A stretch of DNA of 64,000 nt from NCBI RefSeq assembly GCF_900094565.1, contig NZ_FMAF01000003.1:248001-312000 (forward strand). The letters are read 5' to 3'. Position numbers and translations under genes: made by a program. Every line of letters begins with the position of its first letter. Position 1 is the first letter of the stretch. This DNA is from Martinezella lusitana. GTDB taxonomy: Bacteria > Pseudomonadota > Alphaproteobacteria > Rhizobiales > Rhizobiaceae. Of the stretch, positions 1 to 7,826 are shown one piece after another. The notes under the pieces are model-generated. The model was not told where the DNA came from. It saw nothing but the letters and a program-made list of their open reading frames with translations, and did not search any database.

Positions 1-372
1 AAGGATGACGATGTTCCGTGGTGCGGCCTGTTTCAGGCTCATTGCATTGGAGCAACGCTTCCGACCGAGCAGCTTCCCTCCAATCCGCTCGGTGCGCTCA
101 ACTGGTCGAGCTTCGGCAAGCAGCTCAAAGCCCCTGCGCTGGGCGCGATCTTGACCTTTCAGCGAACTGGCGGCGGTCACGTCGGTCAGTATGTGGGCGA
201 AGACAAAGCAGCCTATCACGTCCTTGGTGGCAACCAGAGCAACAGCGTCTCGATCACGCGCGTCGACAAGGGACGGCTTGATGATGTTCGTTGGCCGGTC
301 ACCGGAGGAACGCCAGCTGGCGGCCGGGTCTATCTGACGCCGGACGGGGCGCTCTCAAAAGACGAAGCCTAG
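1..372 (+). CDS. Phage endolysin-like protein, TIGR02594/NlpC-type (5' truncated by window)
   Basis: Frame 1 is open from base 1 to the stop at 370-372, so the start lies left of the window. The visible part has a cysteine in VPWCG near the beginning and a histidine in GGHVGQYVGED, the Cys/His arrangement of NlpC/P60- and CHAP-like peptidoglycan amidases, and follows the pattern of the TIGR02594 family. It is followed by small membrane proteins and spanins, so it is probably the lysis amidase or peptidase of the prophage. The family call is from memory of the motif pattern. Confidence 0.7.
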   Translation, partial: KDDDVPWCGLFQAHCIGATLPTEQLPSNPLGALNWSSFGKQLKAPALGAILTFQRTGGGHVGQYVGEDKAAYHVLGGNQSNSVSITRVDKGRLDDVRWPVTGGTPAGGRVYLTPDGALSKDEA

Positions 373-381
373 GGCCTACCC

Positions 382-537
382 ATGAAGTGGCCGGCGATCA
401 TCATCCTTCTTCTTGTGCAGTTGATGCTGACCATCTTCGCTTGGTTTCTGGGAGGCTCACAGCTCGCCCAGACAGTTGGCCCAATTCTAACTCTGCCGAT
501 CGGCATCCTGGTGTGTGGGATATGGATGGAATGGTGA
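382..537 (+). CDS. Small two-helix membrane protein, candidate holin
   Basis: The 51-residue protein begins MKWPAIIILLLVQLML and ends ILVCGIWMEW. Two hydrophobic stretches, about residues 4-24 and 32-48, would span the membrane. It starts 9 bases after the endolysin stop, and its last 7 bases overlap the next start. Size, topology and position between endolysin and spanins fit a holin or antiholin. No family was recognised, so the function is inferred from context. Confidence 0.6.
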   Translation: MKWPAIIILLLVQLMLTIFAWFLGGSQLAQTVGPILTLPIGILVCGIWMEW

Positions 538-788
538 CCAAGCCCGCCTATCGCACTTCGAAGAAAGCGCTCTGGTCGTCGTCGGCCCTAGCGTGGCTCG
601 TCATCCTGTCGCTCACCGCAGGCGCATGCCTCGGATCTGAGCAGGCCGTCGCCTTCGGCACGATCGCCGTTCCATCCATGGTGGCCATCATCGTCGGCCT
701 GCTCGGCGTCCATCGCGGCTTCGGCTCCTACGATATGCGCCTGGCAATGCGGGAGCCGAGACATGATCCGCCCGAGGAGAGACCATGA
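531..788 (+). CDS. Small membrane protein of the lysis cassette
   Basis: An 85-residue protein beginning MVTKPAYRTSKKALW, with two hydrophobic segments (about residues 15-38 and 43-62) and a charged tail rich in Arg, Glu and Pro. The ATG at 531 overlaps the end of the upstream gene, which suggests translational coupling; an in-frame ATG nine bases earlier is the alternative. The stop overlaps the spanin start as ATGA. A holin or antiholin role is inferred from the neighbours only. Confidence 0.6.
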   Translation: MVTKPAYRTSKKALWSSSALAWLVILSLTAGACLGSEQAVAFGTIAVPSMVAIIVGLLGVHRGFGSYDMRLAMREPRHDPPEERP

Positions 789-1138
789 ACCGCTATCTCA
801 TCATCGGCCTGGCTGGCCTTGCGACGCTCGCCGTCATCGCCGGCTTTGCCTTCCTCACCATCAGTAAGCTCGACAGCATGATCGACAATGCCGCCGCCAC
901 CAAAGCCCAGGAGCGCGATGCCTACTGGACCGGCCAGATCGAGAAATCCAACGCCCAGGCGAACGCCAAGATCGCCGAGTCCCTGAAGGAAACCATGGCA
1001 GCGCAAGACGCGGCTCGCGATCAGATCGCGGCCGCCGAGCAGCGAGCCCCACAACTGGAGAAGGAAAATGCTGCTCTTCCGGATGATGGCACTGGCGGCC
1101 TTAGCCGCGAGCGCGTCCGCTTGCTCAACCAACGATAA
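785..1138 (+). CDS. Rz-like inner-membrane spanin (i-spanin)
   Basis: 117 residues: one N-terminal transmembrane helix (about residues 4-26) followed by a long charged, Ala/Gln/Glu-rich stretch (about 30-100) that looks like a periplasmic coiled coil. That is the Rz plan. A lipoprotein gene begins inside its 3' end in another frame, the classic Rz/Rz1 arrangement. The pair would bridge the envelope and fuse inner and outer membranes at the end of lysis. Spanins diverge quickly, so architecture and gene nesting are the evidence. Confidence 0.75.
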   Translation: MNRYLIIGLAGLATLAVIAGFAFLTISKLDSMIDNAAATKAQERDAYWTGQIEKSNAQANAKIAESLKETMAAQDAARDQIAAAEQRAPQLEKENAALPDDGTGGLSRERVRLLNQR

Positions 1139-1337
1139 GCCGCCCGTCGTGAAGACGGTCTTTGTCGAGCGGGAAGTCCCGCCTGTTGCGAAGGTTCCAT
1201 GCGCGCCTCCCGTCGCGTTGCCCGATCGGAAGCTCAGCGAGCCCGAGGCCACGTCCTATTGGGGCACCGATAGAACGAGCCTTCGCACCTGCGAGGCCCG
1301 CCGTGCGGCCGCAGCTGGAGGCCAGAATGTACAGTGA
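1068..1337 (+). CDS. Rz1-like outer-membrane spanin lipoprotein (o-spanin)
   Basis: 89 residues starting MLLFRMMALAALAASASACS: a short signal peptide with a lipobox-like end and cysteine at residue 19, followed by a proline-rich stretch (KPPVVK, EVPPVAKVPCAPP) typical of Rz1. It starts in the +1 register inside the i-spanin gene (71-base overlap) after a good ribosome-binding site (GGAGAAGGA). Its 3' end overlaps the TraR-like gene by 11 bases. Confidence 0.75.
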   Translation: MLLFRMMALAALAASASACSTNDKPPVVKTVFVEREVPPVAKVPCAPPVALPDRKLSEPEATSYWGTDRTSLRTCEARRAAAAGGQNVQ

Positions 1338-1545
1338 TTTCGATCGCGAAGTGGGCGAAGCCCGCGTTGAACAAGAGCGCCAATCCCGCGTCACCGAGGT
1401 ACGCGCGAAGCTTGTCCGTGCGGGCACGCTGGAATGCGTTGATTGCGGTTGCACGATCTCACTCGCACGGCGCGAAGCCTATGAAGCAGCCACGCGATGC
1501 GCCGAATGTCAGACAGATTTTGAGCGGGAAGTTTACTGCCGATGA
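1327..1545 (+). CDS. TraR/DksA-type zinc-finger protein
   Basis: 72 residues with an acidic/basic helical N-terminus and a four-cysteine zinc finger, C37-V-D-C40 and C58-A-E-C61, as in TraR/DksA C4 proteins of phages and plasmids. Such proteins can bind the RNA polymerase secondary channel and change promoter choice; phage versions are often truncated and poorly studied. The ATG at 1327 is chosen because upstream codons of the same frame lie within the spanin gene. Confidence 0.75.
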   Translation: MYSDFDREVGEARVEQERQSRVTEVRAKLVRAGTLECVDCGCTISLARREAYEAATRCAECQTDFEREVYCR

Positions 1546-1871
1546 TGCCGCAGGAAATCTTACTTTACCTCAATCTGGCGCTTTCATCCCTGGCGCTCAT
1601 CGGCCACGCAAAGGGCTATTTTTCGTCGGGCGAAAAGAAGCTCGAAGGACGCGTTGACAAGGTGGAAAAGGGCCAGGTCGATCACGATCGGCGCATCCAG
1701 TCCTTGGAAGGCGAAATCAAGCACATGCCCGACAAAGACAGTTTCCAAAAGATGCAACTCGATCTCGCCGAGTTGAAAGGTCAAATCAACTCGATGGTCA
1801 AGTCCTCCGAGGCAACCGAGCGCGCGACCCGTCGCGTCGAAGATTTTCTGCTCAAGCGTGGGGGCGAATGA
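1542..1871 (+). CDS. DUF2730 family protein (Mu gp25-like)
   Basis: 109 residues: an N-terminal hydrophobic helix (LLYLNLALSSLALIGHA), then a charged helix with regular Leu/Ile spacing and a C-terminal RRVEDFLLKRGGE. This matches the DUF2730 proteins found just before the terminase genes in Mu-like phages. Start and stop both overlap neighbours by 4 bases (ATGA). The role is unknown. Confidence 0.7.
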   Translation: MMPQEILLYLNLALSSLALIGHAKGYFSSGEKKLEGRVDKVEKGQVDHDRRIQSLEGEIKHMPDKDSFQKMQLDLAELKGQINSMVKSSEATERATRRVEDFLLKRGGE

Positions 1872-2170
1872 TGAGCGATTTTGACGAGTACCTTACTCAG
1901 GATGCGCGCTTGACGATCCTGAAGGCGCTGGCCCAAGAGGCCAATGCCACCATGAACGAAACCATTTTGACCAAGGTGCTAGAGACCTTCGGCCATACGC
2001 GTTCGCGTGATTGGGTTCGCACTCAGATATCTAAGCTTGCCGAGTTGGGCGCGGTGCGAACGGTCCATGCCGGTACAGTTGTCATTGCCACCTTGACGCA
2101 GGCTGGCCTAGATCACGTCGAACGCCGTTCCATTATTGCCGGGGTCGCTCGCCCGTCGTTGGGGAACTGA
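1868..2170 (+). CDS. Mu gp26-like phage protein (VpaChn25_0724 type)
   Basis: 100 residues with the look of a winged helix-turn-helix: ARLTILKALAQEANATMNE, a middle helix with RDWVRTQISKLAELG, and a beta-like VRTVHAGTVVIATLT. Position between the DUF2730 and DUF3486 proteins matches the Mu gp26 slot. DNA binding is suggested by the fold pattern only. Confidence 0.65.
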   Translation: MMSDFDEYLTQDARLTILKALAQEANATMNETILTKVLETFGHTRSRDWVRTQISKLAELGAVRTVHAGTVVIATLTQAGLDHVERRSIIAGVARPSLGN

Positions 2171-2173
2171 TAC

Positions 2174-2764
2174 ATGGCAAACGGACGCGGCCGGCTGACT
2201 ACGATCGAGATGCTGCCGGAGGCTTGCGCTCCGGTTGTCGCGTGGGCGGCCGAGCAGCTGCAGGACCGCGATCGCACTCAAACCGAAATCTACGAAGAGT
2301 TCGTCTCCAAACTGCAGGCGCTCGATCGCGAGTATCGTGGCGAGCTGGAGATCAAGATCCCGAGCTTCAGCGCCTTCAATCGCTATTCGATCAAGCTCGC
2401 TACAATGACGCGGCGGCTCGACGAGACACGCGAGATCGCAACGGCGATCGCTGGCAAGTTCGATGCCCAGGCAAGCGACGACCTGACCCTGATTGCGGCC
2501 GAAGCCATCAAGACGCTGATCTTTGAATTGCTGACCAGCGCGGGCGAAAGCGGCATTGATCCGAAGGGTGCCATGTCGCTGGCCAATGCGCTGCGCGCTG
2601 CCGCCCAGGCGCAAACGGTATCGACCGCACGCAGGCAGAAAGTCGAAGCCGACTTTGCCGATAAGGCAGCGAAGGCGGTCAACAGCGTTACCAAGTCCAG
2701 AGGTCTCAGCGCCGAAACCGCGCAGGATATCCTGTCGCAGATCCTCGGGGTGGAAAAGCAATGA
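2174..2764 (+). CDS. DUF3486 family protein, Mu gp27-like small terminase
   Basis: 196 residues, mostly alpha-helical, opening with a short basic stretch and a helix-turn-helix-like LQDRDRTQTEIYEEFVSKL, then KIPSFSAFNRYSIK, which is characteristic of DUF3486. Mu gp27 is the probable small terminase subunit that recognises the packaging site. It lies directly before the large terminase, overlapping it by 4 bases. Confidence 0.8.
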   Translation: MANGRGRLTTIEMLPEACAPVVAWAAEQLQDRDRTQTEIYEEFVSKLQALDREYRGELEIKIPSFSAFNRYSIKLATMTRRLDETREIATAIAGKFDAQASDDLTLIAAEAIKTLIFELLTSAGESGIDPKGAMSLANALRAAAQAQTVSTARRQKVEADFADKAAKAVNSVTKSRGLSAETAQDILSQILGVEKQ

Positions 2765-4395
2765 GCGGACCGCTTTCGAAAGAGGAGTGGGCAAAACTTC
2801 GTCGCCTTTCCACCGACGAGATGCAGAACGTCGTCGAGAAGGTCGGCTTGCCCAAGGCGCTGCTGGCCTATCAGGCCCGCGTTGTCACGTTGATGGAATC
2901 GACGGCGGTCCAGGTCCTGTTTGTCGAAAAGTCGCGTCGTATCGGTCTCACCTTTGGTTTTGCTGCTTACGCGGCAATAAAGGCGGCTCGCCAAAAGTCC
3001 GCTGGCGGCATGGACGTCATGTACATCTCCTACGCCCAGGACATGACGCGAGAATTCATCGACGCCTGCGCGATGTGGGCGCGCGCCTATTCGCTCGCCG
3101 CCTTCGAAGCTGAAGAATTCCTGTTCGAGGACAAGTCGAAAGAAGGCGACAAGTCGATCCAGGCGTTCCGGATCCGCTTCGCATCCGGTTTCGAGATCAT
3201 CGCGCTTTCGTCTGCACCGCGCACGCTGCGCGGTAAGCAGGGTGTCGTCATGATCGACGAAGCGGCGTTCGTCGATAATCTGGGTGAGCTGCTGAAGGCG
3301 GCGCTGGCGTTCCTGATGTGGGGCGGCAAGGTTATTGTCTGCTCGACCCACAACGGTTTCGAAAACGTCTTTAACCAGCAGATCCAGGAGGTTCATGCTG
3401 GCAAGCTGCCCTACGCCCACCTGAAGATCGACCTTGATAGCGCTCTTCAGGATGGGCTTTATGAGCGCATCTGCCTCGTCACCGGCAAGGAGTGGTCGCC
3501 CGAGGCGGAAGCTGACTGGCGCGAGAAAATCATCAAGTTCTATGCGGCCGGCGCTGACGAGGAGCTGTTCTGTATTCCATCGCAATCAGGTGGCGCCTAC
3601 CTCTCCCGTGCCCTGATTGAATCGGTGATGGATCCAGAGATCCCCGTCATCCGTTGGACGCCGCCAAAAGGTTTCGTCGACTGGTCGGAAGATCTCCGCA
3701 AGGCCGAGGCGAAGGCCTTTTGCGAAGAGAAGCTGAAACCCCTTCTCGACAAGGTCGAACGCTCCTGGCGCTCTAGCCTTGGTCAGGACTTCGCCCGATC
3801 GCAGGACTTGTCAGTCATCCATCCGATGCTGGTGAGCGGAAATCTGCAGCGGCACACTCCATTCCTCCTGGAGCTGCGAGACGTCCCTTTTACGACGCAA
3901 CAGCAGATCCTGTTTTACATCATCGACAGCCTGCCACGGTTTTTTCATGCCGCCCTCGATGCCGGCGGCAACGGTGCCTTCCTGGCAGAGGTAACGCGCC
4001 AGAAGCTCGGCCCGTCTCTCGTCTCGGAAATCAAGCTCAGCCAGGACTGGTACATGCTGAACATGCCGAAGCTGAAGGACGGCTTCGACAATGGCTATTT
4101 CAATCTGCCGCGTGATGATGACACGTTGGGTGACTATCGCCTGCTGCAGATGACACGTGGGGTCGTCAAGGTTCCGGACAACGCTCACACCATCGGCGCG
4201 GACGGCCACAAGCGACATGGCGACAGCGCCATTGCCGGCGCGCTCGCCTATTTCGCGTCCAACCAGGACAGCGGCCCGATCGGCGGCGGCACTGGCAACG
4301 AAAACAACGAAATCAGCGGGCAACTGCCAGAGGATGCGCAGGCGCTACCAGGTGGCGCGCTCATGGCGATGCTAACCGGCTTTTTGAGGATGTAG
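2761..4395 (+). CDS. Terminase large subunit, Mu gp28-like
   Basis: 544 residues, the usual size. The ATPase half has a Walker-A-like SRRIGLTFG at about 58-66 and a Walker B MIDEAAF at about 164-170, with SSAPRTLRGKQG just before it. The C-terminal RNase-H-like nuclease half shows LGQDFARSQDL (about 341), DAGGNGAF (about 400) and DSAIAGALA (about 488), supplying the acidic metal-binding residues. It would pump DNA into proheads and cut it; in Mu-like phages packaging is by headful and includes host flank. The portal starts two bases after its stop. Confidence 0.9.
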   Translation: MSGPLSKEEWAKLRRLSTDEMQNVVEKVGLPKALLAYQARVVTLMESTAVQVLFVEKSRRIGLTFGFAAYAAIKAARQKSAGGMDVMYISYAQDMTREFIDACAMWARAYSLAAFEAEEFLFEDKSKEGDKSIQAFRIRFASGFEIIALSSAPRTLRGKQGVVMIDEAAFVDNLGELLKAALAFLMWGGKVIVCSTHNGFENVFNQQIQEVHAGKLPYAHLKIDLDSALQDGLYERICLVTGKEWSPEAEADWREKIIKFYAAGADEELFCIPSQSGGAYLSRALIESVMDPEIPVIRWTPPKGFVDWSEDLRKAEAKAFCEEKLKPLLDKVERSWRSSLGQDFARSQDLSVIHPMLVSGNLQRHTPFLLELRDVPFTTQQQILFYIIDSLPRFFHAALDAGGNGAFLAEVTRQKLGPSLVSEIKLSQDWYMLNMPKLKDGFDNGYFNLPRDDDTLGDYRLLQMTRGVVKVPDNAHTIGADGHKRHGDSAIAGALAYFASNQDSGPIGGGTGNENNEISGQLPEDAQALPGGALMAMLTGFLRM

Positions 4396-4396
4396 C

Positions 4397-5884
4397 ATGG
4401 CCAACCCAATCACGACAGAAATCGCAACGGTCCAATCCGATCCGTTTGTTCCGGGCTTCCAGACGATCCTGCAGCCGACTGATGATGTCCTCGTCTCGCG
4501 TGGCGGCACGGCGGGCTACAAGGCCTATGATGAGATCCGGCGCGATCCGCATGCTTTCGCCATCTTGCAGAAGCGAAAGCTGGAAGTCGCCAGCAGGGAG
4601 TTTAAGGTCTTCGAGGCATCGAGCCGTCGCATCGACAAGCGGATCGCCAGTGAGGTCGAGGCGTGGTTGAAGGCCATCAACTTCGATCGCCTGACGAAGG
4701 GGCTGCTAGGCGCGGTCCTGAAGGGCTTTGCTGTCGGCGAAATCATGTGGGTCAATGCTGACGGCATCTGGAAGCCCGGAGCGATCCTGGTGAAGAAACA
4801 GCGACGCTTCCGCTTCGATGTGGACAGCAACCTCCGTATCCTCACCCGATCCTCGCCGCTTGACGGTATCGAAGCGCCCGATCGGAAATTCATCGTTCAT
4901 CGACATTCGATCGATGATGATGACGACGATCCCTATGGCGTCGGCGTCGGGTCGGTTCTCTTTTGGCCTGCTTGGTTCAAGCGCCAGGTGCTGGCAAACT
5001 GGCTCCAGGCCACCCGCAAACACGCAGCGCCGACCACGCTCGGTCAGTATCAGGGTGCCTTCGACCAGAAGAAGCAGGACGAGCTGGCATCGGTCTTTGC
5101 GAAAGCGCAGGGCTCGGACAGTCTGATATTTCCAGACAATGTCACGATCGAGCTTCTGGAAGCCAAAAACCAGGGGGATCAGTTCGATACTCTGTCCCGC
5201 TATCTCGACGAGTTGATGAGCGAAGCCGTCCTGGGCGAGACACTCAGCACCAACTCAGGCGAGCGTGGCGCACGCTCTCTTGGCGAGATCCACAACGAAG
5301 TCCGCATTGCGATCGCCAAGGCCGACGCCGATCTGGTTTGCCAGACAGTGCGCGATTCAGCGATCCGTTGGTACGTCGACGTCAACTATCCCGGCGAGGC
5401 GGTGCCGGACGTCTGGCGCGACTTCTCCGAGGCTGAGGATCTGAACGACAAAGCCGATCGGGATACCAAGATCTTTGCCATGGGCTACAAGCCGGTATCC
5501 GTCGACTACATCAACGATACGTATGGTGGTGATTGGATCGAGAAGCCGCAGCCTGTTGCGCCTGGCGCTGTTGATCCCAACGCGACCGATCAGCCGCAAA
5601 CCGTGTTTGGCAACGTTGCCTTTGCTGATCCGGCGCGGCCGGAAACGCAGGCGGAAAAAGCCGTCACGGACCTGACCGACCAACTTGCAAATTTCGGCCG
5701 GCCGGCGATCGACGCCATGATCGCCGACATCGAGGCCGCTTTCAACGAGGCAACATCCTACGATGACCTTGCCGAACGGCTCGCACGACTGTCGGGCGAC
5801 ATGTCGATCGACGATCTCGCACGGTTGATGGCACAGGGCACGATCGCGGCTGATCTGGAAGGACAGGCCTCGTCGAATGGCTGA
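4397..5884 (+). CDS. DUF935 portal protein, Mu gp29-like
   Basis: 495 residues. Recognisable DUF935 features are YDEIRRDPHAFAILQKRKL near the start, the FGVGEIMW-like segment FAVGEIMWVNADG, and LGETLSTNSGERGARSLGEIH in the middle. It forms the dodecameric ring through which DNA enters the head. It overlaps the MuF gene by 8 bases, as expected for portal and MuF pairs. Confidence 0.9.
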   Translation: MANPITTEIATVQSDPFVPGFQTILQPTDDVLVSRGGTAGYKAYDEIRRDPHAFAILQKRKLEVASREFKVFEASSRRIDKRIASEVEAWLKAINFDRLTKGLLGAVLKGFAVGEIMWVNADGIWKPGAILVKKQRRFRFDVDSNLRILTRSSPLDGIEAPDRKFIVHRHSIDDDDDDPYGVGVGSVLFWPAWFKRQVLANWLQATRKHAAPTTLGQYQGAFDQKKQDELASVFAKAQGSDSLIFPDNVTIELLEAKNQGDQFDTLSRYLDELMSEAVLGETLSTNSGERGARSLGEIHNEVRIAIAKADADLVCQTVRDSAIRWYVDVNYPGEAVPDVWRDFSEAEDLNDKADRDTKIFAMGYKPVSVDYINDTYGGDWIEKPQPVAPGAVDPNATDQPQTVFGNVAFADPARPETQAEKAVTDLTDQLANFGRPAIDAMIADIEAAFNEATSYDDLAERLARLSGDMSIDDLARLMAQGTIAADLEGQASSNG

Positions 5885-7103
5885 TCAATTCCCATTCCAG
5901 GAGGCGATCGACTTCCTGCGCAATAAGGTCAACCTTCCGACCAGGCGCTGGGATGACGTTCTGCGTCAGGGACAGGTGCGCGGCTTCACCGTGGCCGGCA
6001 TCGCCCGTGACGACATGCTATCGGATTTCATGGCGGCGCTGCTGGCGGCGCGAACCGCTGGAACCGGCTTTAGTGAGTTTCGAAAGAGCTTTGACGAGAT
6101 CGTCGATCGCACTGGCTGGAAGTTCAACGCCAAGGGCGGTACCAACGAGGAGCGCCGCGACTGGCGTGCCAGGATCATCTATACGACGAACATGCGCACC
6201 TCCTATATGGCAGGGCGCTGGAAGCAGCTCACCGATCCGGACGTTCTGAAATACCGGCCATACCTCCAGTACGTCCATTCTAATGCCCTGCATCCGCGCT
6301 TGCTTCACCTCCATTGGAATGGCCTGGTGCTTGCCGCGACTGATCCGGCCTGGCGGTACATGTATCCGCCGAACGGCTGGGGCTGTGGCTGCGACGTCAA
6401 AGCCCTGTCCGAACGGGATTTAAAGCGGCTTGGAAAGTCTGGTCCTGATGAGGCTCCGGACCTGACGCCATATGAGAGCGTGGATCCTCGCACCGGTTTT
6501 CCGGAAATGCGCTATCCGGGCATCGATCGCGGCTGGGATTACAACGTCGGCGAGGAATGGCTTTCCGGTATCGTGCCGCCCGAGCTGCGCACGCCGCTGC
6601 CGGCCGTCGCCGACACCCAGCCCGAAAACCTGCCCGCCATGCCGGAAGCGACGGAAACGAACTGGGAAGAATTGTTGCCACCGGAAGCCAAGCCCGAGGA
6701 TGGTGCGGCAGCCTTCCTGTCAATGTTCGGCCTGCAGGGCAACGAGGGTGGTTACTATCGTGATGCCTCGGGTGGCATCGTGCCGATCGGCAAGTCGTTG
6801 TTCCGGCCGGACGTGACGCCAGGGAATGACGACACCAATCCAGCCTATGGGAAGTATGCACGCGTCCTGGCGGATGCGATCCGCAAGCCCGACGAGATCT
6901 GGCTGGATTGGGGCATGGTCAAATCTGGCATTGTCCTGCGCCGGTCTTATCTCAAACGCGTGCTGCTGCCTGATGGGACAAGCACCTTTCTGCGTTTCGA
7001 ATGGACCAAGCTCGGCTGGACGGCGGTGGCCGAACCAACGTCGGCTGGAGCCGCCGATCGTTATCGCCGTGGCGCGCTGCTCTATCGGAGGAAAGCCGCA
7101 TGA
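5877..7103 (+). CDS. MuF-like head morphogenesis protein with C-terminal PBECR-type nuclease-like domain
   Basis: 408 residues. The N-terminal two-thirds is a Mu gpF (gp30)/SPP1 gp7-type protein: an RDDMLSDFMAALLAAR helix, TTNMRTSYMAGRW and the hallmark PPNGWGCGCDVKALSERDL near residue 163. After a Pro/Glu-rich linker (about 235-275) the last 80 residues (about 324-405) contain KPDEIWLDWG, LRRSYLKRVLL, WTKLGWTAVAE and a final RRGALLYRRK. That pattern resembles the PBECR (phage Barnase-EndoU-ColicinE5/D-RelE-like) domains often fused to MuF. MuF is packaged in small copy number, so the domain may be carried into the next host. The domain call is from memory. Confidence 0.85.
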   Translation: MADQFPFQEAIDFLRNKVNLPTRRWDDVLRQGQVRGFTVAGIARDDMLSDFMAALLAARTAGTGFSEFRKSFDEIVDRTGWKFNAKGGTNEERRDWRARIIYTTNMRTSYMAGRWKQLTDPDVLKYRPYLQYVHSNALHPRLLHLHWNGLVLAATDPAWRYMYPPNGWGCGCDVKALSERDLKRLGKSGPDEAPDLTPYESVDPRTGFPEMRYPGIDRGWDYNVGEEWLSGIVPPELRTPLPAVADTQPENLPAMPEATETNWEELLPPEAKPEDGAAAFLSMFGLQGNEGGYYRDASGGIVPIGKSLFRPDVTPGNDDTNPAYGKYARVLADAIRKPDEIWLDWGMVKSGIVLRRSYLKRVLLPDGTSTFLRFEWTKLGWTAVAEPTSAGAADRYRRGALLYRRKAA

Positions 7104-7612
7104 CCGCCGCGACGTTGACGATCGACGACCACGAAATCATTGACGCCCTGGACCGCCTCCTGGCGGCGGCCGGCACCCTGACGCCCGTTTACAAAAACAT
7201 CGGTGAATATGAAGCCGAGGCCACCAAGGAACGGTTTCGCACCGGGCGAGATCCCGAGGGCAACGCCTGGAAGGATCTCAACGAGCTTTATGCGAAGACC
7301 AAGAAGGGACCATCGATCCTAGTCGGTCAGACGCGAGACCTTTCCAGTATCATCTGGCAGCTGGCATCGAGCGGGGTCGAGATCGGCTCGAACGTGGTCT
7401 ATGCTCGCGCTCACAACGAGGGCGCGACGATCGTTCCGAAGAATGCCGCCGCTCTGATGTTCTCGATGGGTGGGCAGACGTTCATGGTGAAAAGCGTTGC
7501 GATCCCCCGGCGTCAATTCCTGGGCTTCAGTAGCGAGGACCAGGTCCGCATCCAGGAGATCATCGAAGATCACTTCCTGGACGCAATCGAGAATACGGCA
7601 GGGCCGAAATAA
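7100..7612 (+). CDS. Phage virion morphogenesis protein, Mu gpG-like
   Basis: 170 residues starting at the ATG that overlaps the MuF stop (ATGA). Features of the gpG family: an ATKERFRTGRDPEGNAWKDL segment, LVGQTRDLSSIIWQLASSGVEIGSNVVYARAHNEGA, and a final RQFLGFSSEDQVRIQEIIEDHF. Such proteins act in head completion or tail attachment. It is the last gene before a 214-base gap with a hairpin. Confidence 0.85.
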   Translation: MTAATLTIDDHEIIDALDRLLAAAGTLTPVYKNIGEYEAEATKERFRTGRDPEGNAWKDLNELYAKTKKGPSILVGQTRDLSSIIWQLASSGVEIGSNVVYARAHNEGATIVPKNAAALMFSMGGQTFMVKSVAIPRRQFLGFSSEDQVRIQEIIEDHFLDAIENTAGPK

Positions 7613-7770
7613 CGGCCCTAGAAACGCGTTCGGAGGCTTCGGACGGGAGATTGCCGCAGCGAGCACCCAAAACGCCGCCCACGGGCTTTGAAACTACTTT
7701 GAATTCGAAGCCTTGCCCGTAAGAACGACTGTGATATGAGTTTGACGCTCCCCTAGACCCAAATCGACGG

Positions 7771-7793
7771 CACCCGAAAGCCCTTTCGGCTGT
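7771..7793 (+). terminator. Hairpin in phage intergenic gap (copy 1 of 2)
   Basis: CCGAAA-GCCC-TTTCGG at 7774-7789 forms a 6-bp stem with a 4-base loop, within 23 bases (CACCCGAAAGCCCTTTCGGC plus TGT) that recur exactly at 18057-18079. It lies between gpG and the protease gene, in 7613-7826, the only sizeable gap in the head module. No long T-run follows, so it may be a weak or factor-assisted terminator, or an RNA-processing site. Nothing else was recognised in the gap. Confidence 0.5.
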
Positions 7794-7826
7794 TTCGCAT
7801 TTCTGCCCTGGGCCAATCTGCCCGGC

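Noticed and set aside
2383..3585. 400-codon reverse-strand frame opposite the terminase genes
   Set aside because: It overlaps two clear phage genes and its product has no recognisable pattern; no ribosome-binding site was seen.
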